From contig CAZSAT010000020.1 in assembly GCA_964604675.1 (NCBI GenBank), positions 1 to 64,000 on the forward strand: a stretch of DNA of 64,000 nucleotides, in the 5' to 3' direction. The position numbers were made by a program, and so were the translations under genes. The notes beneath the pieces are model-generated. The model was not told the DNA's origin. It did no database searches and was given only the letters and a program-made list of their open reading frames with translations. The DNA is from CAZSAT01 sp964604675. GTDB lineage: Bacteria > Myxococcota_A > UBA796 > CAJQPC01. This document shows, piece after piece, positions 41,589-50,087 of the stretch (positions are counted from its first letter, which is position 1; every line of letters starts with the position of its first letter).

Positions 41589-43423
41589 GGGTGCGCCCGG
41601 GCGAGCCAGGCCGAGAGCGCGGTGATGGCGGCGGGCGTGATGCCCGGCAAGCGTGACGCGGAACCGAGGGTGGCGGGCCGGTGGGCTTGGAGCCTCTGCC
41701 GGACCTCGGTGGAGAGACCGGGCACCTGGCCGAAGTCGACGTCGATCAGGGCGGCCGCGTGCAGGGCCGCTGTTCGCCGAGCGCGGTGGGCCTCGCGCTC
41801 CAGGTAGCCGGCGTACTTGACGTCGGTCTCGACCTGTTCGGCAGCCTCCGGGTCCAGCTCGGGCAGGTCGACGACCGTGGCGAGGGTGGCGTAGTCCACG
41901 CCAGGACGCCGCAGCAGCTCTTCGGCGGACAGGGGCTTGTTCATCGTGCCGACGCCCGCCTCCGAGAGGCGTCGTCGGGTCGTATCGGTTGGACGGAGCG
42001 TGTGTTCGAGCGCGCGCCGGGCTGCGTCGATCTGGTCCATCTTGTGCTCGAACCGCGACCAGGCGAGGTCGTCCACCAGCCCGAGCTCACGCCCGGTGGG
42101 GGCCAGGCGACGGTCGGCGTTGTCTTCCCGGAGCGCGAGCCGGTGTTCGGCCCGGGAGCTGAACATGCGGTAGGGCTCGCCGCCGATGCCGCGCGTGACG
42201 AGGTCGTCGATCAAGACGCCGATGTAGGCCTGGTCGCGCCGGAGCACGAAGGGCCGGTCGAGCGCAGCGCTGACACCGGCCACGAAGCCCTGGGCCGCAG
42301 CCTCTTCATAGCCGCTCGTTCCGTTGACCTGGCCGGCGAAGTAGAGCCCGGGCACTGCGGCGTGTTGGAGGTCGTGCCCGAGGCGGGTGGGGTCGACGTG
42401 GTCGTACTCGACCGCGTAGCCGTGCTGCACGATGCGCGCGTGCGCGAGCCCGGGGATCGTGGGCAGCAGCGCGTCCTGCACCTCGGCGGAGAGGGACGTG
42501 GACAGGCCGTTGACGTACACGCGGTCGGAGTCGAGTCCTTCCGGCTCGAGAAAGAGCTGGTGACGTGGGCGGTCGAAGCGCACCACCTTGTCTTCGATGC
42601 TGGGGCAGTAGCGTGGCCCCGTGCCTTCGATCGCGCCGCTGAACATCGCGGAGGTGTGGAGGTGCTCGCGGATGAGCGCGTGGGTGGCTTCCGTGGTGTA
42701 CGTGATGTGGCAGGGGATCTGCGGGAGCCGGACCGCGGGCGGCTGGAAGGAGAAGTGGAAGCCCGTCAGCGCGTCTTGTTCCTCGCAGGCGGACCAGTCG
42801 ACGGAGTCGCGGGCGAGGCGCGGTGGGGTGCCGGTCTTCAGCCGCCCGAGGGCGACGCCCAGGCCTCGCAAGGACGTGGAGAGAGCGTAGCTCGCGCCCT
42901 CGCCGATGCGACCGCCGGCCTGCGTGTGGCTCCCTCGATGCATCCGACCCGACAGGAAGGTGCCCGTGGTGAGCACGACCTTCGGGGCGAGCAGCCGGCG
43001 CCCGTCGGTGAGCGCCAGCCCGGCGATGCGATCCTCGTGGAGCAAGAGTCCCGCGGCTTCGCCCTCCACGAGCTCCAGCTCCGGGAGGGCTGCCAGGGCT
43101 GCCTGCAGCGCCGGTGGGTAGCGATCGGTGTCGACCTGGGCGCGGCTCGCTCGGACCGCCAGCCCCTTGCGGGTGTTGAGGTGGCGGAACTGCACGGTGG
43201 TGGCGTCGGCGACCCGGGCCATCAAGCCGCCGAGGGCATCCAGCTCGCGGACGAGGCAGCCCTTCGCGAGTCCGCCGATGGCGGGGTTGCAGGACAGGCG
43301 GCCGATCTGTGCCATCGAGAGGGTGACCAGCGCGACCCGCCGCCCGAGCCGCGCGGCCGCGGCGGCGGCCTCCGCCCCGGCGTGCCCGCCACCCACGACC
43401 ACGATGTCGACGTCCATGTTCAC
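41585..43423 (-). CDS. mnmG: tRNA uridine 5-carboxymethylaminomethyl modification enzyme MnmG (GidA)
   Basis: 612 aa, full length. FAD dinucleotide site GGGHAGAEAA at 11-20, LSCNPAIGGLAKG, the family signature TGTFLSGRMHRG and GGEPYRMFSSRAEHRL. With MnmE it modifies U34 of certain tRNAs. Start is GTG 43423 (GGAAG four to six bases upstream) or ATG 43417. It heads mnmG-rsmG, with parAB next on the same strand; mnmE is not in the window. Confidence 0.97.
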   Translation of the reverse strand: MNMDVDIVVVGGGHAGAEAAAAAARLGRRVALVTLSMAQIGRLSCNPAIGGLAKGCLVRELDALGGLMARVADATTVQFRHLNTRKGLAVRASRAQVDTDRYPPALQAALAALPELELVEGEAAGLLLHEDRIAGLALTDGRRLLAPKVVLTTGTFLSGRMHRGSHTQAGGRIGEGASYALSTSLRGLGVALGRLKTGTPPRLARDSVDWSACEEQDALTGFHFSFQPPAVRLPQIPCHITYTTEATHALIREHLHTSAMFSGAIEGTGPRYCPSIEDKVVRFDRPRHQLFLEPEGLDSDRVYVNGLSTSLSAEVQDALLPTIPGLAHARIVQHGYAVEYDHVDPTRLGHDLQHAAVPGLYFAGQVNGTSGYEEAAAQGFVAGVSAALDRPFVLRRDQAYIGVLIDDLVTRGIGGEPYRMFSSRAEHRLALREDNADRRLAPTGRELGLVDDLAWSRFEHKMDQIDAARRALEHTLRPTDTTRRRLSEAGVGTMNKPLSAEELLRRPGVDYATLATVVDLPELDPEAAEQVETDVKYAGYLEREAHRARRTAALHAAALIDVDFGQVPGLSTEVRQRLQAHRPATLGSASRLPGITPAAITALSAWLARAHP

Positions 43424-43441
43424 GGCGCTTCCCTATCCGAT

Positions 43442-43455
43442 GTTCCACGTGGAAC
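43442..43455. promoter_or_regulatory. parS centromere site 3
   Basis: GTTCCACGTGGAAC, flanked by T and A to make a 16-bp palindrome, in the 56-bp gap between the divergent mnmG and the membrane protein gene. It probably overlaps promoter sequence of one or both. Confidence 0.9.
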
Positions 43456-43479
43456 ATCGGCCGGACGATAGGCTCTCGC

Positions 43480-44979
43480 ATGGCTCAACGGGCACCGGTC
43501 GCCGCTCTGCTCGTGATGGGGCTCGTGCTGCCCTTCGTCAACAAGCCGGTGCACGTGGACGACGCCAACTTCCTCGCGTTGGCGCGGGGTGCGGCTGCGG
43601 ATCCATGGCGACCGCACGCGATCGACATCAACTGGCAGGGCACCACAGAGCGCGCCTTCGACGTGCTGTCCAACCCACCGGGCATCGGCTGGTGGCTGGC
43701 TCCGGTGGCCGACGCCGGGGTGGTCGTGCAGCACCTGGTCATGTGGCCCTGGCTCGTGGTGGCGCTGTGGGGGGCCTGGTGGCTCGGCAAGACGCTGGTC
43801 GGCGCCGGGCGCGTGACGATGCTGGTGCTGTGCACGTCACCGCTCGTGGTCCTGGCGGCACAGTCGCTCACCCCCGACCTGCCCTTGTTCGCCTGCGCCG
43901 TCGCCGGGGTGGCCGGGTTCCTTCGGGGACGGCGCGCGTGGGCCTTTGCCCTGCTGGCCGGCTGCGCCGCGCTGTTCCGCTACTCGGGCCTCTGCCTGGT
44001 GCCCCTGTTGATGCTCGCCGGTGGGCTGCGAGGCGGCGTCCGCGGCGTGGCCCTGGGAGCGCTTGCGCTCGTGCCCTTCCTGGCGCTCACCGCCCACGAC
44101 CTCCTGGCCTACGGCGAGTCGCACTTCGTCGCGATGACCAGCTTCCAGGGTGTGGCCAACACGCCGCGTGACGTGTTCCGAAAGCTCGCGGCGGCGCTCG
44201 CCATGCTCGGGGGCGCGGGGCTGTTTCCGCTGGTGAGGAGCCGGTGGTCGCTGGTGGCCGGTGGCCTGGGTGCCCTGATCGGCCTCGGCGCCGTCTGGAT
44301 CTCGGACATCGGCGGTCTGGGCGCCCTGTTGACGGTGGCCTTCGTCGCCCTGGGCGCCGCCGACCTCTCCAAGGTGCGGGCCCGCTCCCGCGACGATCGG
44401 ATCGTGGCGGCGTGGGTGATCGGCGGGCTGTTCTTCCTGCTCACCCTGCGCTTCACGGCAGCGCGCTACTGGCTGCCGTTCCTGCCCGCAGTCGCCGTGG
44501 CGGGCCTGAGGCTGAAGCCGCGGAGGGCGGTGATCGGGGTGGTGATCGGTGCGCAGGCGGTGATCGGGCTGTTGCTGAGCCTGGACGATCGCGCCTTCGC
44601 GAAGGCCCAGCGCGACGCAGCCCTGGCCGTGATCGAGGCGTTCCCGGAGGGTGGACGCTTCGCCGGGCACTGGGGCTGGCAGCACACCCTGGAGGCGGCG
44701 GGGTGGGAGCCGCTCGAGGAGGACGGCGCGCCCGGGCCGATCTTCGCGACCGCCCAGAACCCCTGGCCGCAGACCTCGGACCCGGGCACCTGCCTGGCGG
44801 AGCTCTGGAGCTACGAGGTGCCGGATCGGCGCGCTGGACCGCGGGTGCACACCCGCGATGGACGCGCGAACCTGCACGCCTTCCTGATCGCGGGCACGCC
44901 GCCCCTCGAGACCTACGCGCCCTGGGGCCTCAGCGACGAGCCCTACGAACGGGTGGTGGTCTACGGGCCCTGCGACTGA
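43480..44979 (+). CDS. GT-C-like polytopic membrane glycosyltransferase (ArnT/PMT type)
   Basis: 499 aa with about ten hydrophobic spans. After the first span comes VHVDDANFL, the acidic loop motif of GT39/ArnT-type GT-C enzymes that use lipid-linked sugars. The C-terminal 120 residues are external and unrecognised. Likely transfers a sugar to an envelope acceptor; donor and acceptor are unknown. Single gene, divergent from mnmG, followed by a strong hairpin. Confidence 0.72.
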   Translation: MAQRAPVAALLVMGLVLPFVNKPVHVDDANFLALARGAAADPWRPHAIDINWQGTTERAFDVLSNPPGIGWWLAPVADAGVVVQHLVMWPWLVVALWGAWWLGKTLVGAGRVTMLVLCTSPLVVLAAQSLTPDLPLFACAVAGVAGFLRGRRAWAFALLAGCAALFRYSGLCLVPLLMLAGGLRGGVRGVALGALALVPFLALTAHDLLAYGESHFVAMTSFQGVANTPRDVFRKLAAALAMLGGAGLFPLVRSRWSLVAGGLGALIGLGAVWISDIGGLGALLTVAFVALGAADLSKVRARSRDDRIVAAWVIGGLFFLLTLRFTAARYWLPFLPAVAVAGLRLKPRRAVIGVVIGAQAVIGLLLSLDDRAFAKAQRDAALAVIEAFPEGGRFAGHWGWQHTLEAAGWEPLEEDGAPGPIFATAQNPWPQTSDPGTCLAELWSYEVPDRRAGPRVHTRDGRANLHAFLIAGTPPLETYAPWGLSDEPYERVVVYGPCD

Positions 44980-44989
44980 GCGTTGGTCA

Positions 44990-45027
44990 GGTGGACAGAT
45001 TTCCAACCGGTTGGAAATCTGACCACC
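44990..45027. terminator. bidirectional terminator, near-perfect palindrome
   Basis: Arms CAGATTTCCAACC and GGTTGGAAATCTG are perfectly complementary (44996-45021) and extend after one A/A mismatch to GGTGG/CCACC. It lies between two convergent genes and is AT-richer than its surroundings. Confidence 0.75.
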
Positions 45028-45034
45028 CAGGTGG

Positions 45035-46936
45035 TCACTCCGGGTCGCAGGGGCCGTCGCAGAAGTGCTCGACCTCGCCGGTCTGCAGGAAGTGCACGAT
45101 CTGCTGGCGCCCGGGCTCGCTGCGGGGCGGGTTGTTGTGCGGGTCGGACCAGCCCTCGCCGTAGGCGTTGTGGTCGGCCTCGACGGGCGCGACCTCGCCG
45201 TAGTCGAACTCCATGACCCCCGAGCCGGTGAAGGGGGTGGCCGCGCTCTCGAGGCCCCAGATGCTGCGATTCGCCGGCTCGACCAGCGTGGCCTCCACGG
45301 TCCGCGCGACGAGGTGGCCGCCGAGCTCGCTCACCGAGCCGTCGCCGATCGCGATCTGCATGAGCACCTCCTTGCCGGGGGTGCCGTCCCAGAGACCGGT
45401 CTGGAGGAAGGGCGACCAGCCGCCGGTCTCTCCGGTGGCCCAGAGCACCTCGAACAGGTGGATGAGCACGCTGATGTCCGCCCAGTCCTCGTACATCACC
45501 TTCATCATGTCGAGGAACACGTCGAAGCCCGACGCACGGGTCAACAGCAGCGAGAAGGGCGCTCCGGGCACCATCAGCACAGCGCGCTTCACGTCGGGGC
45601 TGTAGGCCGTGTAGCCGCCGCCGATCACCGCGCCCTGGCTGAGGCCGTAGAAGACCAGCCCGTTCGACATGCTCAGCACCGGTGTGCCGTCCACCGCCAG
45701 CGCGTCGTCCTGGAGCATGGGGCCCTGCATCATCCGGGCCCCGATCGCGAACTCCGCCCAGGCCTGCATCAGGCGCTCGGGGATCTGGCCGAAGTCGCTG
45801 CCGCCGTCGATCATCATCAGCGTGATGGCGCCGGAGTCGGTGGCCGACATGCCGGTCCAGTCCAGCGCGAACACGATGCCGGGCAGCTCCTCGGCGGTGT
45901 CGGCCAGCCAGCTCGTGTCGATCTCACCCTGGTGGTTGAGCAGCCCGTGCCCGTACTGCACGAGCCAGCCCGCGCGCGGCTCCTCGAGCAGCGTGCAGGG
46001 GATGAGGATGTCGAAGCCCACCTCCACGTCCTCGACGTAGACGGGCTGATCGCCGTCGAACACCATGCGACCGCCGGGGCCGTGGTCTTCGAGGTAGCTG
46101 GGCACGGTCAGCTCGCCGAGGATCTCGCGCCCCCAGCCGCCTTCGCTGCAGTCCCGGTCCTCGACGCTCTCGATGCGGTAGCTCGGTGCGTCGCCGGTCC
46201 GCTCCAGGGCGTCGTCGCGCAGCCAGACGGCGGGGCCCAGCTCGTGCTCGGCCGACGCGGTCACGAAGTCCCAGGCGAGCTGCAGCTCGTCGCGCGCGAA
46301 GCCGGCGTCGTCGAGAACGGGGAAGATGACGCTGTCGTAGTGGTCCTGCTGCCGAAGCAGATCGTCGTCGTCGGAGCTTCCCGCCTGCAGGTCGGCGAAC
46401 CCCGTGGGCGTGTCGATGGGCGCGCCGCCACCGTCGACCAGCCCGCGGAGGCCGACCACGTAGCGGGTGGCGTGGTCGAAGGGCACGGCGGGTCGGAGCA
46501 GCAGCACCCGGCGGTCGTCCTGCTCGGCCCGGGCCTCGAGCTCCACCCAGTGGGGCACGCGCTCGCCGGTGTCGGCGTTGACGATGACCGTCTTCACGTC
46601 GTCGTCGAGGTAGGCGCCGAGGTCCTGGTGGCCGATCACGCCCTCGATGGAGGCGCCCGGGAAGAGGGCGACGAGCGACCCCATCACGGGAAAGCCGTCC
46701 TTCCGCGCGTAGGGGGCCGGATCGATGCCGGCGCCGTCGACGTTCACCGGCAGGCTGCCCTCGGCGAAGTCGATGCGGTAGCCGGTGCCGGTGGCGGGGT
46801 CCTCGCTCAGGTAGAAGCTCGACGGGAAGGGGAGCAGGCAGTGGCTGTCCATCACGGGGTTGCAGTCGCCGCGGGGGGCGAGCTCGGCCAGCGCGGTGTC
46901 GGTGCCGTGCTGGCAGGCCATCAAGAGCGCGATCAT
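45035..46936 (-). CDS. alpha/beta-hydrolase-like lipoprotein (lipase/esterase type)
   Basis: 633 aa. ATG 46936 overlaps the upstream stop by 4 bp; lipobox LLMAC. The N-terminal part has the FPSSFYL and FPVMGSL stretches and a beta-rich, Ig-like region. The hydrolase core has QYGHGLLNHQGE and the nucleophile elbow GLSQG (Ser432). Tandem partner of the next gene upstream, which has the same layout. Probably surface-tethered hydrolase acting outside the cell; substrate unknown. Confidence 0.75.
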   Translation of the reverse strand: MIALLMACQHGTDTALAELAPRGDCNPVMDSHCLLPFPSSFYLSEDPATGTGYRIDFAEGSLPVNVDGAGIDPAPYARKDGFPVMGSLVALFPGASIEGVIGHQDLGAYLDDDVKTVIVNADTGERVPHWVELEARAEQDDRRVLLLRPAVPFDHATRYVVGLRGLVDGGGAPIDTPTGFADLQAGSSDDDDLLRQQDHYDSVIFPVLDDAGFARDELQLAWDFVTASAEHELGPAVWLRDDALERTGDAPSYRIESVEDRDCSEGGWGREILGELTVPSYLEDHGPGGRMVFDGDQPVYVEDVEVGFDILIPCTLLEEPRAGWLVQYGHGLLNHQGEIDTSWLADTAEELPGIVFALDWTGMSATDSGAITLMMIDGGSDFGQIPERLMQAWAEFAIGARMMQGPMLQDDALAVDGTPVLSMSNGLVFYGLSQGAVIGGGYTAYSPDVKRAVLMVPGAPFSLLLTRASGFDVFLDMMKVMYEDWADISVLIHLFEVLWATGETGGWSPFLQTGLWDGTPGKEVLMQIAIGDGSVSELGGHLVARTVEATLVEPANRSIWGLESAATPFTGSGVMEFDYGEVAPVEADHNAYGEGWSDPHNNPPRSEPGRQQIVHFLQTGEVEHFCDGPCDPE

Positions 46937-48708
46937 GGCGCCTCCGTCATCGGGTCGACCACTTCGGCGACCCCGGTGTCGAGCCAGGTCTGCCAGAAGT
47001 GGAGGTACTGGGCCACGCCGGAGTCCGAGCCGTGGATGTGGGTGTGGGTGGCGTCCTGGAGCACGCCGTCGTCGACCATCTCGTCGAACTGGTAGAGCAA
47101 GCCTGTGCGCCCGTCGAGGTTCGCTGCGAGCGGCAGCGCTCCCGCCTCGTCGAGGCCTGCGACCTCCTGGAGGATCGGATCGGCGTGCTCGACGCCCGCG
47201 GCCCGTGCCAGCACGCGCGTGCAGGCGTTGGGGATGATGTCGTCGTCGAGCACCTGGGTGAGGAGCAGGTCGCGTTCGCCATTCAGGACCGCGCCCACGT
47301 GGTGCACGGCGTCGCCGCGTTCGACGGCGGCCTGCAGCATGGGGAAGAAGCGGTCGACCTCGCCCTGGGAGGTGCCCTCGGGGGCCATCAGCGCGATCAT
47401 GGGCGCGAAGATCTCGCCGCGGTGCACGATCTCGGTGACGCGCCCGCCGGGGGTGGCCAGCTCCGCAGCTGTGATGCCTTCGTCGAGGGCGAGGAGCTGG
47501 GGCCCCATGATCCCGCCCAGGCTGTGCCCCGCGTAGCCCATCGGGCTCGGAAGCACGTCGCTCGCACCGTCGCCGTCGAGGTCGGGCTCGCTGCGCAACG
47601 CCTCGGCGAGCTGGAGCTTGTCCCACGCCGCACGCCGCCAGCCGTCGCGCAGCCGCCGGACCTCGAAGCTCTGTTCGTAGACGTCGATCCCGAAGAAGTC
47701 GAAGACCCAGAAGAAGTCCTCGTCCGGCGCGCCGGCCGGGTGTTCGTGGTGGCTGGGCGCGTCGATGCTGGCAACCCCCAGGCCCGCGGCCGCGAGGGTC
47801 CGGGCCACGCCCTTGCCTTCGCTGCGCTTGCCCCCCAGACCGTGCCCGTAGATCACCACGGGGACGGGGCCGTCCGCGCCGCTCGGCAGCCAGATGCTGA
47901 CCGGCAGCGTGTAGGTCTGCTGGGCGGTGGGTTCGGCGAGCACGTGGTCGTCGCCCAGGAAGTCCAGGGCTTCGAGGCTCGCCTCGCAGCTCACCACGTC
48001 GCCTTCGTCGGTGCACCCGAGCGCGGCGAGGGACGGGGTGTGGTCGGCGAGCTCCGCCTGCACCTGGGCGTCCGCACCGTCGAGTGTCTGCGTGGTGAAC
48101 ACCGTGGCTGCATCCACCTCGTCGGCTCCCCAGCCGGTGGCCGCCGTGAGGGCTGCGTAGCGCCCGTGGAGCCGCTGCAGCAGCGGATCCTGGTACGGGT
48201 CGGCGCGCAGCAGGCCGTGGAGGTCGGGGCTGGGGTACACCTCGCGCCCCTCGGCGTCGAGGGCTCCCGCCACGGCCAGCCCGTAGGCCGTTCCTGGTGC
48301 CAGCGGGAAGAGCGGCGTGGCGATGAGCGTGGCGTCGTCGTCGGTGAGCTCGAGCTCGATCGCGTGCTCGCTGCCGGTGGCCAACTCGACGAGCCGCACG
48401 GTGCTGTCGGTGAGCGAGTCGGGGTCCAGAGGCGCTGTGAAGCGCAGCACGATCCCCGCGGCGAGGCTCCAACCGTCCAGCTCCTCCAGCGCTTCGACGA
48501 GGGTGAAGTCGCTGGGGATCTGGGCTCGGAGGTCGTCGCCGGCCTGATCGGCGAACGCGACCTGCAGGCCGTCGTCGGTGTCCACCGTGTGGAGGTCATC
48601 GGGGAAGGTCGTGAGCGTGCTCAGAGGCTCGTACCAGCCGGCGGTGGCGCCGACCGGCACCGCGTAGGCGGGACCCGGATCGGGGGCGCAGGCGAGGAGC
48701 AGGAGCAT
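46933..48708 (-). CDS. alpha/beta-hydrolase lipoprotein with N-terminal Ig-like domain
   Basis: 591 aa. ATG 48708 (GTG 48711 also possible); lipobox LLLAC. About 90-165 is a Big-5-like Ig domain (LRFTAPLDPDSLTDSTV, FPLAPGTAYGLAVAG). The hydrolase domain from about 275 has VVIYGHGLGGKRSEG, a SIDAPSHHEH loop and the nucleophile elbow GHSLGG (Ser396). Similar to Pla-1/cef-type extracellular lipases in layout. First gene of a two-gene operon. Confidence 0.78.
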   Translation of the reverse strand: MLLLLACAPDPGPAYAVPVGATAGWYEPLSTLTTFPDDLHTVDTDDGLQVAFADQAGDDLRAQIPSDFTLVEALEELDGWSLAAGIVLRFTAPLDPDSLTDSTVRLVELATGSEHAIELELTDDDATLIATPLFPLAPGTAYGLAVAGALDAEGREVYPSPDLHGLLRADPYQDPLLQRLHGRYAALTAATGWGADEVDAATVFTTQTLDGADAQVQAELADHTPSLAALGCTDEGDVVSCEASLEALDFLGDDHVLAEPTAQQTYTLPVSIWLPSGADGPVPVVIYGHGLGGKRSEGKGVARTLAAAGLGVASIDAPSHHEHPAGAPDEDFFWVFDFFGIDVYEQSFEVRRLRDGWRRAAWDKLQLAEALRSEPDLDGDGASDVLPSPMGYAGHSLGGIMGPQLLALDEGITAAELATPGGRVTEIVHRGEIFAPMIALMAPEGTSQGEVDRFFPMLQAAVERGDAVHHVGAVLNGERDLLLTQVLDDDIIPNACTRVLARAAGVEHADPILQEVAGLDEAGALPLAANLDGRTGLLYQFDEMVDDGVLQDATHTHIHGSDSGVAQYLHFWQTWLDTGVAEVVDPMTEAP

Positions 48709-48788
48709 CACGGAACGCTAACCGTCGCGGGCCGGGGCTCGGCTCCTCGTGCTGGCCACGTGGTCTACGATGGGCACGCGGAGCGCGC

Positions 48789-49214
48789 ATGCAGATCCTC
48801 CTGGAGCCCCACGACTACGTGCGGCTCGCGTCCATCGCGCGCAGCTTTCGGCGCCTCAACCAGTGCATCCTGCTCTCGCTCGCGGGCGTCGCGGTGGCGT
48901 TCGCCGGCATCTTCGTGGCCACGGTCAACGAAGAAGCCGGCCTGCTGGTGGCGATCCTCGGGGGGACGGCGGCGCTGATCGGCAACGTGGGCGGGCTGAT
49001 CTACGCGTACCGGACGGGCCGCGACGCGGGCGGCAGCGGCACCACGGTGATGCTGGTGCTGTTGATCGGCTTCCTCTTCGGCTGTGGGGCGCTGCTCGCG
49101 ATGCTCTACGCGGCGAACAAGGCCACCCAGGAGCTGCGGCTCGCGGGCGTGCACGTCAGCCTGTTGGGGGTGCGTGCCCAGGAGCTGGCTCGTCTGGAGG
49201 CGGCGGCCGTCTGA
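48789..49214 (+). CDS. small polytopic membrane protein
   Basis: 141 aa. Three hydrophobic spans (about 29-47, 52-72, 86-107) with an amphipathic N-terminus and a helical C-terminus. No family recognised. Single gene, divergent from the hydrolase operon (80-bp gap) and followed directly by a bidirectional hairpin. Function unknown. Confidence 0.75.
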   Translation: MQILLEPHDYVRLASIARSFRRLNQCILLSLAGVAVAFAGIFVATVNEEAGLLVAILGGTAALIGNVGGLIYAYRTGRDAGGSGTTVMLVLLIGFLFGCGALLAMLYAANKATQELRLAGVHVSLLGVRAQELARLEAAAV

Positions 49215-49218
49215 ACGA

Positions 49219-49248
49219 CTGCGGGCCCGCCCGAAGGCGAGCCCGCAG
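49219..49248. terminator. bidirectional terminator hairpin
   Basis: A 13-bp stem with one mismatch (CTGCGGGCCCGCC / GGCGAGCCCGCAG) round a CGAA loop, 4 bases after a rightward stop and 25 bases before a leftward stop. Confidence 0.75.
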
Positions 49249-49273
49249 CTGCGCGTGGAGCGCAGGCCGTGCG

Positions 49274-49963
49274 CTACAGAGCTTCGCCCGCGGGCTCTTC
49301 GGGATCGACCTCGAGGCCTTCCTCGTCGATCGGGGCCTCGGGGGTGACCGAGCTCACGTCGTAGTCGCCGATCCTGGCGGCGGTGAAGTCGGTCTCCAGG
49401 CGCAGCTCGGTGTGCACGGTGAGGTTGTCGCCGAGCTGGCACTGGCCGGCCCAGGTGAAGACCACCATGCCGTCCTCGATGGCGCTCGCGTCGTCGTTGA
49501 ACTGGCCCTCGACCGTGCCGACGCCGAGCACCTGGCAGGCCGCGTTGCCGTTCAACCCGAGGCCGGAGAGCATGGTGAAGCTGCCGTCGTCGGCCATGGA
49601 GCCGCCCATGCGCTGACCGGGGCTGCCGCGCTCGTCGTCGAGGTTCACGAAGTTCAACAGGCCGTACTCCGGCCCCCACGGCTGATCGACGGCGGCGTCT
49701 CGCCAGTAGGCCTCCGAGGGGCACTCGTTGCCCTCCTCCCCACACACCTGCGTGAGCTCGAAGCTCTCGCCGTTCCACTCGATGAGCTCCTCGGAGCCGG
49801 CCTCCACCTCGGCGACCAGCTCGCCGTCGATGTAGATGCGCAGGTTGTCGCTGTAGGCGACCTCGAAGTTGCCCATCACGTCGCGCGGCTCGGCGAGCTC
49901 GCCACAGGCGGTGAAGGCGGCCAGGGAGGTCAGGGAGGTCAGGGTCAGGGCGGTGCGGTTCAT
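49274..49963 (-). CDS. lipoprotein, unknown function
   Basis: 229 aa. GAGGAG ribosome site six bases upstream of ATG 49963. Lipobox FTAC after a Thr/Leu-rich signal that contains an LTSLTSL repeat (9-bp tandem repeat in DNA). The mature part is beta-rich, with IYIDGELVAEVEAGSEE, four Cys and an acidic C-terminus. No family recognised. Divergent from the MopE/beta-helix gene across 124 bp. Confidence 0.78.
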   Translation of the reverse strand: MNRTALTLTSLTSLAAFTACGELAEPRDVMGNFEVAYSDNLRIYIDGELVAEVEAGSEELIEWNGESFELTQVCGEEGNECPSEAYWRDAAVDQPWGPEYGLLNFVNLDDERGSPGQRMGGSMADDGSFTMLSGLGLNGNAACQVLGVGTVEGQFNDDASAIEDGMVVFTWAGQCQLGDNLTVHTELRLETDFTAARIGDYDVSSVTPEAPIDEEGLEVDPEEPAGEAL

Positions 49964-50087
49964 GGTGGCTCCTCTTGGGTTGCGAGGGTTCGACCCACCG
50001 GCCTCGCGGGACTGAAAGAACGGATGTCACCTTTTGTTGCGCACGCCGAAAATTCGCTGCTAAGTTCGCGCGCTCGGAGGCTTCCTG

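Noticed and set aside
39218..43480. A replication origin next to mnmG/parAB.
   Set aside because: No cluster of DnaA boxes (TTATCCACA-like) or AT-rich unwinding stretch was seen; oriC is probably outside the window.
45035..48472. A single 1145-residue frame on the minus strand.
   Set aside because: Only the part after 46936 is real (lipobox, hydrolase motifs). The upstream part is an Arg/Pro-rich shadow of the other hydrolase gene.
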